Below are positions 34,796 through 43,992 of a stretch of DNA of 64,000 nucleotides, one piece after another. Position 1 is the stretch's first letter; each line of letters begins with the position of its first letter. The notes below the pieces were generated by a model. It was given only the letters and a program-made list of their open reading frames with translations, was not told the DNA's origin and searched no databases. The DNA is from Thiocapsa marina 5811 (lineage in GTDB: Bacteria; Pseudomonadota; Gammaproteobacteria; Chromatiales; Chromatiaceae). The stretch is from positions 1-64,000 of the forward strand of contig NZ_AFWV01000013.1 of assembly GCF_000223985.1 (NCBI RefSeq). The letters run 5' to 3'. The position numbers were made by a program, and so were the translations under genes.

Positions 34796-35887
34796 ATGTC
34801 CGGGAACAGCTTCGGTCGGGTCTTCGTCTTCACCAGCTTCGGCGAGAGCCACGGTCCGGCCATCGGCGGCGTCGTCGACGGCTGTCCGCCCGGCCTTGCA
34901 CTCTCGGCTGCGGATCTGCAGCGTGACTTGGATCGACGTAAGCCGGGGCAGTCGCGTCACACCACCCAGCGGCGCGAGTCCGATACCGTGGAGATCCTCT
35001 CGGGTGTCTTCGAAGGCGTGACCACGGGAGCACCCATCGGGCTGCTGATCCGCAACGAGGACCAGCGCTCCAAGGACTACTCGGAGATCGCCGCGCGCTA
35101 TCGGCCGGGACACGCCGACTACACCTACGACCAGAAATACGGTCGACGCGACTATCGCGGCGGGGGACGCTCCTCGGCACGCGAGACCGCCGTGCGCGTC
35201 GCCGCCGGTGCGATCGCCAAGAAATACCTGGCCGAACACGCCGGTATCTTGGTGCGCGGCTATCTGTCGCAACTCGGCCCGATCCGCCCCGCAAGCCTCG
35301 ACTGGGATCAGGTCGAGCAAAACCCCTTCTTCTGTCCCTGTGCCGAGACGGTGCCGCGTCTCGAGGCGTACATGGACGACCTGCGCAAAGAAGGCAACTC
35401 CATCGGCGCGGCGATCACGGTCGTGGCGAGCGGCATGCCGACGGGTCTCGGCGAGCCTGTATTCGATCGGCTCGATGCCGACATCGCCCACGCCATGATG
35501 AGCATCAACGCGGTGAAGGGTGTCGAGATCGGCGCCGGCTTTGCCTGCGTCGAGCAGAAGGGCACCGAGCACCGCGACGAGATGACCCCCGAGGGGTTTC
35601 TCTCCAATCACGCCGGCGGCATCCTCGGCGGGATCTCATCGGGCCAGGACGTGCTGGTGCGCATCGCCTTGAAGCCGACCTCCAGCATTCGGCTGCCGGG
35701 TCGCACCATCGACACGGCCGGTCATGCGACGGAGGTGGTCACCAAGGGACGACACGACCCTTGCGTCGGCATTCGGGCCACACCCATCGCCGAGGCCATG
35801 CTCGCATTGGTCCTGATGGACCACCTGCTGCGCCATCGCGGCCAGAACGCCGGGGTCGTCCCGCCGACACCGCCTATCCCCGCCTGA
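34796..35887 (+). CDS. aroC: Chorismate synthase
   Basis: Converts EPSP to chorismate with reduced FMN, the last step of the shikimate pathway. The 363-residue protein has all three family signatures: [16 protein letters not shown] near the N-terminus, [27 protein letters not shown] around residues 105-130, and [17 protein letters not shown] near 320. The ATG lies 2 bp after the tolC stop, inside a TGAAGATG, so the two genes are probably translated together. Confidence 0.97.
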   Translation: MSGNSFGRVFVFTSFGESHGPAIGGVVDGCPPGLALSAADLQRDLDRRKPGQSRHTTQRRESDTVEILSGVFEGVTTGAPIGLLIRNEDQRSKDYSEIAARYRPGHADYTYDQKYGRRDYRGGGRSSARETAVRVAAGAIAKKYLAEHAGILVRGYLSQLGPIRPASLDWDQVEQNPFFCPCAETVPRLEAYMDDLRKEGNSIGAAITVVASGMPTGLGEPVFDRLDADIAHAMMSINAVKGVEIGAGFACVEQKGTEHRDEMTPEGFLSNHAGGILGGISSGQDVLVRIALKPTSSIRLPGRTIDTAGHATEVVTKGRHDPCVGIRATPIAEAMLALVLMDHLLRHRGQNAGVVPPTPPIPA

Positions 35888-36046
35888 GCCGCATCCGTAA
35901 CAACAGGCGTCGATTCGACACCTGTTCGCCGTGATCTCGGGCCGCGACCTTCACGAGGCGCGGGGCGGGAAAGCCTCGATGAACGAAAGCGCGTCGACTG
36001 TGGCCCCAAGGGCCCGCGCGAGGTCGATTCAGGACCCCAAGTAAGC

Positions 36047-37237
36047 ATGTCACGACGGACGCGGTTCAGCGCTTGGCCAGACGCGATGCCCTACTGGCGA
36101 CTCTCCGGCTATTATTTTTTCTATTTCGCCGCCCTCGGGGCCCTGGTGCCTTTTTGGGGCCCCTATCTGCAATCGAAGGGGTTCGACGCCCTGGCGATCG
36201 GCCAGCTCATGGCGATCCTGGTGGGTACCAAGATCGTTGCCCCGATGCTTTGGGGGCATATCGTCGACATCACCGGTCGGCGTATGCCGATCGTGCGTTT
36301 CGCTGCGCTGGTCTCGGCGGTGACCTTTGTCGGCGTCTTTCCGGCCGACGGCTTCTGGACCATCGCCGCAGCCATGGTCCTGTTCAGCTTCTTCTGGAAT
36401 GCATCGCTTCCGCAGATGGAGGCGGTCACCTTCAATCATCTGCGTCATCGGCCTGCGGGATACGCCCTGATTCGGCTGTGGGGCTCGGTCGGGTTCATCT
36501 TGGTGGTTGCGATTCTGGGCGTCCAGTTGGAGTCGGCGCCGATGAGCGTGGTGCCGATCTGGGTGCTGATCCTCTTCGTCGGCATTTGGCTCTCGACCCT
36601 CACGGTCCCGGACAGTGCGCCCGTTACGGGGGGGCACGCTACCCTGTCGTTGCGGGTGCTCCTGGCGCGTCCGGACGTCAGGGCGTTCCTCGCAGCCTGT
36701 TTTCTCATGCAGGCGAGCCACGGGATCTATTACGCCTTTTACTCCATTCATCTCGCCGCGGAGGGGTACTCGACCTCCGCGATCGGTGCCCTTTGGGCAC
36801 TCGGCGTGGTGGCCGAGGTGCTGGTGTTTCTCGTGATGCGCAACCTGCTCGAGCGTTTCGGTGCGCGTCATGTCCTGATCTGGAGTCTGGGGATCGCGGT
36901 CGTGCGGTGGCTTCTCATCGGTGCCTTCGTGGCGATCCCGGCGGTTGCGATCTTTGCCCAACTCATGCATGCAGCCACCTTCGGGACCTTCCATGCCGCC
37001 GCGATCCATCTGGTACATCAGTATTTTCGCGGACGTACCCAGGGGCGCGGACAGGCGCTCTACAACAGCCTGAGCTTCGGCGCGGGCGGGGCGCTCGGCA
37101 GTCTGATCGGAGGGTTGCTCTGGAGCGCCGAGGGCGCCGGGGTCACGTTCGGGATCGCATCGGGTGCCGCTGCGCTTGGACTGCTCGCGACCTGGCGCTG
37201 GGTGGATCGCTCCCCGACGAAGTTAGCCGGCCGTTAG
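36047..37237 (+). CDS. MFS transporter, HcaT/LacY-like
   Basis: A 396-residue inner-membrane permease with about 12 hydrophobic segments and the MFS loop GHIVDITGRRMP between helices 2 and 3. It resembles the putative 3-phenylpropionate transporter (HcaT) subgroup, including the N-terminal YWRLSGYYFFYFAALGALVPFW. The substrate is not predictable. It stands 160 bp after aroC and precedes glgX; the 281 bp gap to glgX includes an inverted repeat. Confidence 0.85.
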   Translation: MSRRTRFSAWPDAMPYWRLSGYYFFYFAALGALVPFWGPYLQSKGFDALAIGQLMAILVGTKIVAPMLWGHIVDITGRRMPIVRFAALVSAVTFVGVFPADGFWTIAAAMVLFSFFWNASLPQMEAVTFNHLRHRPAGYALIRLWGSVGFILVVAILGVQLESAPMSVVPIWVLILFVGIWLSTLTVPDSAPVTGGHATLSLRVLLARPDVRAFLAACFLMQASHGIYYAFYSIHLAAEGYSTSAIGALWALGVVAEVLVFLVMRNLLERFGARHVLIWSLGIAVVRWLLIGAFVAIPAVAIFAQLMHAATFGTFHAAAIHLVHQYFRGRTQGRGQALYNSLSFGAGGALGSLIGGLLWSAEGAGVTFGIASGAAALGLLATWRWVDRSPTKLAGR

Positions 37238-37278
37238 TGGAGCCGTGCAGGGATTTCGAGACCGTCCGAGATCATTTT

Positions 37279-37310
37279 CGTTGTCGTAGTCGTATCGATA
37301 GTCGACAACG
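37279..37310. repeat. Inverted repeat CGTTGTCG / CGACAACG
   Basis: An 8 bp inverted repeat with a 16 nt loop, 41 bp after the MFS stop. Its arms and loop length echo the structure at 25075-25112. It may be a weak 3'-end hairpin. Confidence 0.5.
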
Positions 37311-37518
37311 GCAACGAACGGTTTCGACAGATCCGCCATGCTGCACTGGTCACGACGCTGGCCGGGCTCTATCCATCCCGAGGTCCAATCAGCGCGCATC
37401 CGGGGACTTATCATGGATCCGGGTTCAAGGGTCGCGTGTTATTCTATTTCCTTTCGCGGGTCCGCCGACGCCGCCAACCGCACCGAGCTTGCTCGGTTTG
37501 AGCTCACTCATCACAGCC

Positions 37519-39609
37519 ATGCCAGTCGATCAAGGTCCTTATCAGATCCTTCCGGGTCGTCGCTACCCCAACGGGGCCAGCGTCGAAGACGACGGGGTCA
37601 ACTTCTCCGTATTCAGTCGCCATGCCTGCGGGGCGGAGCTGTTGCTCTATCGGAGCGCGGACAGTGCCGAGCCATTTCAGGTTGTCCGGCTGGATCCGGA
37701 GGTCAACCACACATTTTTCTACTGGCACGTCCTGGTCGTGGATCTGCCGCCCGGGACTCACTATACCTGGCGCATGGAAGGTCCGTTCGAGCCCCGCGCC
37801 CACGGCTGGTGTTTCGATGCCGGGACCGAGCTGCTCGACCCCTGGGCGCGCGCCGTCAATCTCTCGCATTGGGATCGTTGGAATCGCCTGAACAAGGGGG
37901 TGCAGCCCCATGATTCACCCCGCGCCCTGGTCCTCGCCGAGGAGTACGATTGGGAAGGCGACGCTCCGATCCGCCTCCCCACCGAGCAGACCATCATCTA
38001 CGAGCTGCATGTCGGAGGGTTTACACGCCATGCCAGCTCGGGTGTGCATCATCCCGGGACCTTCATCGGTCTGATCGAGAAGATCCCCTATCTGCGGGAC
38101 CTCGGCATTACCCATGTCGAGCTGATGCCGGTCATGGCGTTCGACGAGCAGGATGTGCCGCCGGGTGTTTGGGAGGCGGGGCTGCGCAACTTCTGGGGCT
38201 ACAGCAGCTTCGGCTTCTTCTCGCCCCATCCCGGTTACTGTGTCACACCCGAGCAGGGCACGCATCGGCGCGAGTTCCGCGATATGGTCAAGGCCCTGCA
38301 CAAGGCCGGCATCGGGGTCATCATGGATGTGGTGTTCAACCACACCAGCGAAGGCGGCAACGGCGGCCCGATCATGAGCTTCAAGGGGCTGGGCAACGAG
38401 ACCTTCTATTGCCTGGACAGCCTGGACAAGCGCATCTATCTGGATTTCACCGGCTGCGGCAATACGGTCAACGCCAATCACCCGGTCGTCTCTCGTTTCA
38501 TCATCGACGCCCTCGAGTATTGGGTCCGCGAGATGCACGTCGACGGTTTCCGCTTCGATCTCGCCAGCGCCATGGCGCGCGACTCGGACGGGCGGCCGAT
38601 GGCCAATCCGCCCGTGCTCTGGGCGATCGAACTCTCCGATACCCTCAACGCCTCCAAGATCATCGCCGAGGCTTGGGATGCCGCAGGGCTGTATCAGGTC
38701 GGCAGCTTTCCAGGCTATCGCTGGATGGAATGGAACGGCTGCTTTCGCGACAGCGTGCGGCGTTTCGTTCGCGGCGATCCGGGGCTGGTTCCGGAGATCG
38801 CAACCCGGCTTGCCGGAAGCAGCGACCTCTATCAGGCCAACCTGCGTCAGCCCATCAACAGCGTAAACTTCGTCACCTGTCACGACGGTTTTACCCTCTG
38901 GGACCTCGTCTCCTACGAGCGCAAATACAATCGCGCCAACCGCGAGGAGAATCGCGACGGGACCGACAACAATCTGAGCTGGAACTGCGGTGTCGAGGGC
39001 GAGACCGAGAATCCGGAGATCCTCGCGCTGCGTCGGCGTCAGGCCAAGAATCTCTTGACCTTGATGTTCGTGAGCCAAGGCGTCCCGATGCTGTTGGCCG
39101 GCGACGAGGTGCTGCGCACCCAGCAGGGCAACAACAACACCTGGTGCCAGGACAACCCGCTGGGCTGGTTCGACTGGTCGTTGGTCGAGCGTAACGGCGA
39201 TATGCTGCGGTTCGTGCGCGGATTGATCGCATTGCGCAAGCGTCATGCGAGTCTGCGCCGCCGCCACTTCCTGTCCGGAAAGCCGCGCAACGGCAGCGAT
39301 TTTCCGGACGTGGTCTGGCATGGGACCACGCCGGGCAATCCGCCTTGGGACGACCCGGAGGCCCGGGTGCTCGCCTTCACCTTGGCGCGCGCCCGCCAAG
39401 ACGAGGACTCGCTATGCGTGCTCGTCAACATGGACGCCGAGTCGAAGCGCTTCGAGATCCCGACGATCGCGCAATGTCGGTGGTACACCGCGCTCGATAC
39501 CGGACGGGCGAGCCCGACCGATCTGATCCTTCCCGAGGATCAGATCGCGCTCGAAACAGCCTCAGTCCTGGTCCGTTCGCGCAGTATTCAGATCTTCGAG
39601 GGACGCTGA
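37519..39609 (+). CDS. glgX: Glycogen debranching enzyme GlgX (isoamylase type, GH13)
   Basis: Hydrolyses alpha-1,6 branches of glycogen. The 696-residue protein has an N-terminal CBM48 domain (YPNGASVEDDGVNFSVFSRHA), a GH13 barrel with VVFNHTSEGG, the nucleophile Asp in VDGFRFDLAS, the acid Glu in IIAEAWDAAG and the third Asp in TCHDGFT. A C-terminal beta domain follows. ATG 37519 is chosen because the CBM48 begins soon after; the frame open far upstream is a shadow of the MFS gene. It starts a likely glucan operon with the GH57 gene. Confidence 0.93.
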   Translation: MPVDQGPYQILPGRRYPNGASVEDDGVNFSVFSRHACGAELLLYRSADSAEPFQVVRLDPEVNHTFFYWHVLVVDLPPGTHYTWRMEGPFEPRAHGWCFDAGTELLDPWARAVNLSHWDRWNRLNKGVQPHDSPRALVLAEEYDWEGDAPIRLPTEQTIIYELHVGGFTRHASSGVHHPGTFIGLIEKIPYLRDLGITHVELMPVMAFDEQDVPPGVWEAGLRNFWGYSSFGFFSPHPGYCVTPEQGTHRREFRDMVKALHKAGIGVIMDVVFNHTSEGGNGGPIMSFKGLGNETFYCLDSLDKRIYLDFTGCGNTVNANHPVVSRFIIDALEYWVREMHVDGFRFDLASAMARDSDGRPMANPPVLWAIELSDTLNASKIIAEAWDAAGLYQVGSFPGYRWMEWNGCFRDSVRRFVRGDPGLVPEIATRLAGSSDLYQANLRQPINSVNFVTCHDGFTLWDLVSYERKYNRANREENRDGTDNNLSWNCGVEGETENPEILALRRRQAKNLLTLMFVSQGVPMLLAGDEVLRTQQGNNNTWCQDNPLGWFDWSLVERNGDMLRFVRGLIALRKRHASLRRRHFLSGKPRNGSDFPDVVWHGTTPGNPPWDDPEARVLAFTLARARQDEDSLCVLVNMDAESKRFEIPTIAQCRWYTALDTGRASPTDLILPEDQIALETASVLVRSRSIQIFEGR

Positions 39610-39790
39610 GCGAAAACGTGCCGCTACACGGGTGTAGGATGGGTAGGGCGCAGCGAGACACATCGTCGCGAGGTCGCACAACGCCAACGACAACGCCCGG
39701 TCGCCGGCAATCAGAACGAGCTCCGCCGCCGCGAGAACCATTTTCCGGCGCCGACGAACCAGACAGGCATCCCCCTGACTGTGGTGATTC

Positions 39791-41020
39791 ATGACTCGGA
39801 CCGACATTTATCACGCCCTCGGGTTGCACATGCACCAGCCGCCGGGCAACCTGCGCCTGCTCATCGATGCCAATCCTTGGGAGGCCGAGGAGATCATCCG
39901 CTGCTACGAGCGCGTGCCGCGCTATGCCCTGCGGTATCGCGATGTGGCGCGAATTCACGTCGGTTTTTCAGGTGTGTTGCTCGAGCAGCTTCTCGACCCC
40001 GCAATCGTCGACCGGTATCGTCACATCGTCGACATCCCGGAGATGCTCGAGCGCTACCGCGAAGCCGACAACATCGAGCTGATCGGCATGGGCTACTACC
40101 ACCCCATCTTTCCGTTGATCCCGCATGCCGATTGGTCGGAACAGCTGGCCTTGGGGCGAATGCAGATGGAACAGATCTTCGGTCGCGCCCCGCGCGGCTT
40201 TTGGCCCCCGGAGATGGCCTTCTCCATGGCGATGATCCCGGCACTGGTTCAGGCCGGCTATGACTACGTGGTCGTCGACGGCGTGCATGTCCGCCCGGAG
40301 GACGGCATCAGCGACGTCTTTCGTCCTTATCTGGCCTGCCACGAGGGCGTCTGCATCAGTGTCGTTCCGCGCGATCGCGATGTCTCCAACGCCCAGGAGA
40401 GCGGGCTCAATCCGCGTTGGTTTCGCGACGAGGTCGTGTGGCGGACCGTGGGTTCGCCGCGGCCGGACGAGAGGCGGCTGGTCACGACCTGGTCGGACGG
40501 CGAGAACGGCGGCTGGTTTCGACAGACCCACGAGCCATCCGGATTCTTCGGTCATTTCTTCGCGCCCTACATGGAGCAGGTGCGCGACGGGACCTGCCCG
40601 ATCATCCCGGTGCGTCTTGCAGACTATCTCGGACGGGTGACGCCGACGGCGCACGCACAGGTGCAAACCGGTGCTTGGAACGTCGGATCCACCTCCGGGG
40701 AGGATCTCTCGCAGTGGGCGGGCAGCGAGCGCCAACGCGAAGCCGTCGCGGAGGTCGCACGGCTCAGTGCCCGCTATTGGCAGATCATGCGTGGATCGTC
40801 CGATGCGATCGCTCGGGGCGGCGAGGCCCTGTCGCGTGCCCGCCGTGCGATCCTCGAGGCCGAGACGAGCTGTTTTCTCTTTTGGGGCGATTCTTGGATC
40901 CCCCACCTGCACGCGCGGACGCGTGACGCGTCGCTCGCATTGGACGAGGCGGAGATCGCTCTGAAATCAACGTCCTCGGTAGATGCGACCGAGCTTGATC
41001 CGGGCGGTTTCGCGGGGTGA
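39791..41020 (+). CDS. GH57 family glycoside hydrolase (alpha-amylase/glucanotransferase-like)
   Basis: Predicted to act on alpha-glucans. The 409-residue protein begins with the GH57 first motif HALGLHMHQPP. It has ELIGMGYYHPIFPLIP near residue 95, FWPPEMAFS around 140 with the likely nucleophile Glu, and a TWSDGENGGWF region with the candidate Asp near 235. The SD is weak. It ends in a GTGA overlap with the DUF4912 gene. Its role beside GlgX is most likely glycogen turnover. Confidence 0.9.
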   Translation: MTRTDIYHALGLHMHQPPGNLRLLIDANPWEAEEIIRCYERVPRYALRYRDVARIHVGFSGVLLEQLLDPAIVDRYRHIVDIPEMLERYREADNIELIGMGYYHPIFPLIPHADWSEQLALGRMQMEQIFGRAPRGFWPPEMAFSMAMIPALVQAGYDYVVVDGVHVRPEDGISDVFRPYLACHEGVCISVVPRDRDVSNAQESGLNPRWFRDEVVWRTVGSPRPDERRLVTTWSDGENGGWFRQTHEPSGFFGHFFAPYMEQVRDGTCPIIPVRLADYLGRVTPTAHAQVQTGAWNVGSTSGEDLSQWAGSERQREAVAEVARLSARYWQIMRGSSDAIARGGEALSRARRAILEAETSCFLFWGDSWIPHLHARTRDASLALDEAEIALKSTSSVDATELDPGGFAG

Positions 41021-42072
41021 AGCGGACTCTGGCGCCACGATTTCCTCTACGCGAACGAGGGACGCATCTCGTTCTCGCGAGCGCAGGAGACGGCGCTCTG
41101 TGCGCCTTCTGGCATCTTTCGGGCGACGATCTCATGACCGCCGTGGCCGGTTTCGGGCGCGACGGTGCCGAGCCTTTGCCCGTGCTGCGTCTACGCCGTC
41201 TTCACGCCGACGGCGCCGCTCAGGTGAAGGAAATCACCTTGCCGTTGCGCGCTCCGGGTGGTTCCGGAGAGCAGCTCTTCGCGGTCGATGTCGGGCCGGC
41301 GCGTTACGACGCCGAGCTGGGTCTGAGCGATGCGGCGGGCGGCTGGCTGATGCTCGCCCGATCCAACGTTCTGGAGCATGGCGCGCGGGTCGATGTCCGC
41401 TTGTCGCCAGCCGGGCTCCGGGAGATACCCACCGATAGGTCGATCACGGCGCCGGCGCCGTCTGCGACGCCACGGACCGATCAACCGCAGACGGGATCTG
41501 CAGTGCTGCCGTCAAAACAGCCGCGCGAGCAGTTCAACGCGCCGCCTGATGTTCCCGAGCAGCCGGGGATCCGCGCTGTCGACGTCTTGGCACGGCGCCG
41601 TGAGGGCCTCGATCAGGGCCCCGATCGCGATCCGGGCCTTGCTCACCGCCGCGAGGCCAAGCCGTCCGCTGAGGGCCCGTTACAACCTGATCGCACCGAT
41701 CGATCGACGACCACGCCGTCGGATTTCGATTCCGAAGCATCAGCGTCGCGAAACCCGGTGTCGGGATCGCGAAGCGAAGTTGCCGGCCCCGAGCCGGCTC
41801 ATTCACCCGGCCGGCGCTCCAGCCCGTCTCCCACCGCGCCCATGCGTTACGGCCAGCCGACGCCAGGCAGCACCGAGCTGATGATCGAGGCCGAGCTTCG
41901 TATCAACGGCTGTGCCGCACCCGGCTCGCTGATCGATCTCTTCGGACACCCCTACCGTGTGGGACCGGGAGGCCGTTTCCAGCTGGTCATTCGGGTCGAT
42001 GATCCGGAATTGATCAAGCGGGCTTTCGAGCTCAATCCGCCGAACCTGCCCGATCGCTCTACGGACGCTTAA
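41017..42072 (+). CDS. DUF4912 domain protein with long disordered centre
   Basis: A 351-residue protein of unknown function. The N-terminal 130 residues match DUF4912 (GALCAFWHLSGDDL, then ARYDAELGLSDAAGGWLMLARSN). Residues about 135-285 are Pro/Ser/Arg-rich and low in complexity. The C-terminal 65 residues (SLIDLFGHPYRVGPGGRFQLVIRVDD) form a short beta-rich domain. It starts with GTG overlapping the GH57 stop, so it is translationally coupled to glucan metabolism genes. GH57 and DUF4912 are neighbours in other genomes, as I recall. Confidence 0.8.
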   Translation: MKRTLAPRFPLRERGTHLVLASAGDGALCAFWHLSGDDLMTAVAGFGRDGAEPLPVLRLRRLHADGAAQVKEITLPLRAPGGSGEQLFAVDVGPARYDAELGLSDAAGGWLMLARSNVLEHGARVDVRLSPAGLREIPTDRSITAPAPSATPRTDQPQTGSAVLPSKQPREQFNAPPDVPEQPGIRAVDVLARRREGLDQGPDRDPGLAHRREAKPSAEGPLQPDRTDRSTTTPSDFDSEASASRNPVSGSRSEVAGPEPAHSPGRRSSPSPTAPMRYGQPTPGSTELMIEAELRINGCAAPGSLIDLFGHPYRVGPGGRFQLVIRVDDPELIKRAFELNPPNLPDRSTDA

Positions 42073-42149
42073 GCGCGCAGGCGGGAAAGGCACGGCCACT
42101 AGTACCCCGTTGAAGTCGATGTCGATAACGGGAACAAGGTGCACTTCTG

Positions 42150-42827
42150 ATGATCGGATCAAGATTCAATACTCTGCGCAGGGCGACGACCCTGGTTTGC
42201 GCCCTTATTGCCGTGTTCGGAGGGACGACTGCGATGGCCGTCGAGGAACCGAGTTACACGCTTGTTCGGACCTTTCCGGATTTCGAGCTTCGTCGTTATC
42301 CGACCTATGCCGTTGCGGAAACCGAGGTCGCGGGTCCCTTCGACGAGGCCGGGAATCAGGCGTTTCGCATCCTCGCCGGCTACATCTTCGGAGACAATCG
42401 CGCGAAGGCCAAGATCGAGATGACGGCGCCGGTCAGCCAACGGCCTGCGATGAGCGAGGGCGAGCGTATCGAGATGACCGCGCCCGTAGTGCAGCGCCCG
42501 GCGAGCGGGACGGAAGGCGCGAGCTTCGTTGTCAGCTTCATCATGCCGGATCGGTTTACGCTGGATACCCTGCCCGAGCCGAGCGACCCCCGTGTGCGCC
42601 TGCGTGAAGAGCCCGGCAAGCTGATGGCGGTGCGCCGCTATTCCGGCCGTTGGACCGAAAAGAGCTATCGCGAGAACGAGACCCGTCTGCTGCGTGCCGT
42701 CGATGACGTCGGTCTGAAGCCTCTCGCCGCCCCTGTCTATGCACGCTACAACTCGCCCTTCTCGCTCTGGTTCATGCGTCGAAACGAGGTCATGGTCGAG
42801 GTTGCGGAGACCGCGACGAACCCTTGA
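42150..42827 (+). CDS. SOUL family heme-binding protein, exported
   Basis: A 225-residue protein with an N-terminal signal segment (about residues 10-30, ending TTAMA) and a SOUL domain starting EEPSYTLVRTFPDFELRRYPTYAVAETEV. It contains the conserved KIEMTAPVSQ, here followed by a second IEMTAPVVQRP copy, and ends PFSLWFMRRNEVMVEV. SOUL proteins bind heme or other tetrapyrroles. Periplasmic location is inferred from the signal. AAGG lies 10 nt before the ATG. It ends 75 bp before a convergent small gene. Confidence 0.88.
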   Translation: MIGSRFNTLRRATTLVCALIAVFGGTTAMAVEEPSYTLVRTFPDFELRRYPTYAVAETEVAGPFDEAGNQAFRILAGYIFGDNRAKAKIEMTAPVSQRPAMSEGERIEMTAPVVQRPASGTEGASFVVSFIMPDRFTLDTLPEPSDPRVRLREEPGKLMAVRRYSGRWTEKSYRENETRLLRAVDDVGLKPLAAPVYARYNSPFSLWFMRRNEVMVEVAETATNP

Positions 42828-42861
42828 TCGGGTGCTGCAATTCCGGGTTTAGCCGAGATCG

Positions 42862-42890
42862 ATGCTCGTCGGGTCGCACACGACGAGCAT
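42862..42890. terminator. Hairpin between convergent genes
   Basis: A perfect 10 bp inverted repeat, ATGCTCGTCG and CGACGAGCAT, with a 9 nt loop between the SOUL gene and the small membrane protein gene. No T tract follows, so it is at best a factor-assisted terminator. Confidence 0.5.
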
Positions 42891-42901
42891 ACCGGCCTCT
42901 C

Positions 42902-43090
42902 TCAACGGGTCTCGGCGGATTGCTCGGAGAGAATCCGCGCCGCGCCCGGCGTCTTGGCCTGCTGCTTTTCGCGCGCCTCGGCGTCCTCGCGCCGGATTCG
43001 TCGCATCACGGCGAGCTGCCACAGACAAAAGCCCATGGCGCTGCCGAAGAACAATAGGGCCTGAAGCGATTTGAAGGTGGAGTAATCCAT
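42902..43090 (-). CDS. Small membrane protein, 62 residues
   Basis: One hydrophobic segment (about residues 9-28, LQALLFFGSAMGFCLWQLAV) is followed by a basic, charged cytoplasmic tail (MRRIRREDAEAREKQQAK). GGAGG lies 4 nt before the ATG, supporting translation. No family is recognised; single-span proteins of this kind often assist respiratory or photosynthetic complexes, but nothing here shows that. It is convergent with the SOUL gene. Confidence 0.6.
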   Translation of the reverse strand: MDYSTFKSLQALLFFGSAMGFCLWQLAVMRRIRREDAEAREKQQAKTPGAARILSEQSAETR

Positions 43091-43255
43091 CTAGCCTCCG
43101 GTCGGCTCGAGAGTGGTTTGACGATGGGATATGTTGCCGCCGCCTTCCTGTTGCGCCTTTCGCTGGCGCACCGCGACTCTCAGGAGATCGTTTCGACCGG
43201 ACCGTGACTCAACGCTGTCCTTTTCATGGAAATCTACAACCGCCTCGGGCGCGCG

Positions 43256-43579
43256 TCAGTCCCACATGACATACTCGCCGTCGGCCGCCGCTGCGGTGAG
43301 CAGCTCGATCAAAGGCAATGCCCGATGGGCAAGACTCACGTACTGGCCCTCTTTGCCGTCCTGCGGGTTCGGTTGAGTGCCGCCGGGAGCCGGGTCGAGC
43401 GGTTCCTGCGCGTGCTCCTCCACCGCGGCCTTCAGTCTTGACAAGGCCGCCGGGATATCTTCCGGCATGAGCGCTCCGGGGACCGCCCCGCTGTGTCCCA
43501 TCAGCTTGAGGAGCGCGACGGCCACGTCGCCGAACATGGTGATGTTGGCGTACGCTTTGGTTCTGAATGTGACCAGCAT
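43256..43579 (-). CDS. DUF1840 family protein
   Basis: A 107-residue protein of unknown function. It matches DUF1840 with the N-terminal MLVTFRTKAYANITMFGDVA, central MPEDIPAALSRLKAAVE and C-terminal RALPLIELLTAAAADGEYVMW. It is cytoplasmic with no signal. GAGG lies 5 nt before the ATG. It stands alone on the minus strand, divergent from repeat copy E and glnS. Confidence 0.85.
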   Translation of the reverse strand: MLVTFRTKAYANITMFGDVAVALLKLMGHSGAVPGALMPEDIPAALSRLKAAVEEHAQEPLDPAPGGTQPNPQDGKEGQYVSLAHRALPLIELLTAAAADGEYVMWD

Positions 43580-43783
43580 AGGGACCTCGACCGGGCTGAG
43601 TGTGTCCTGGGTGGACGGCAGGTCAGGTTAGCGCAACTCGCCGCGTCGAGTGGTTTCTTGTCCTGAGCGTGTCGGGTGCGCATCGCGGGTCGCCGGGTGA
43701 CCCTTTCAATCCCGGCGACAGACGCTAGAATGCGGTGCTCGGGGCCGCTTCGGGGAGCGCACGGCCCACCCGCCAATCTCGGT

Positions 43784-43983
43784 TAAACCGCGCCCAGAGC
43801 GAGAAATGTAGTTTATTGGCTTGCTCCAGCTTTACGCCATGACGGACGTCTCGGTGAGGCACGGTTTAAGATATTGAAAAATATAATTTTGCATACCTTA
43901 AACCGCGTCGCCTCCAGCGCTCGTCGAGTCTGCCGGGGTCGATCCCATCCAAACACATCGCATACCGCGCCGGGCGCGGTTTA
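43784..43983 (+). repeat. Two-module TAAACCGCG repeat, copy E
   Basis: Complete plus-oriented copy of 200 bp: left module 43784-43868, AT-rich spacer 43869-43898 (30 bp, the longest), right module 43899-43983. The right module contains GATCCCATCC and CGCATACCGCG and differs from that of copy F at about ten positions by eye. It ends 9 bp before the glnS start codon, so the module end would lie in the ribosome binding region of glnS. Confidence 0.93.
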
Positions 43984-43992
43984 AGAGCATCA

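Noticed and set aside
36073-39609. A single 1178-codon frame suggesting an MFS-GlgX fusion
   Set aside because: The first part is the wrong frame of the MFS gene (Arg- and Gly-rich, no motifs). The debranching enzyme starts naturally at 37519.
39630-39670. GTGTAGGATGGGTAGGGCG motif after glgX
   Set aside because: It resembles a widespread short proteobacterial intergenic repeat, but only one copy was seen here, so I do not list it as an element.
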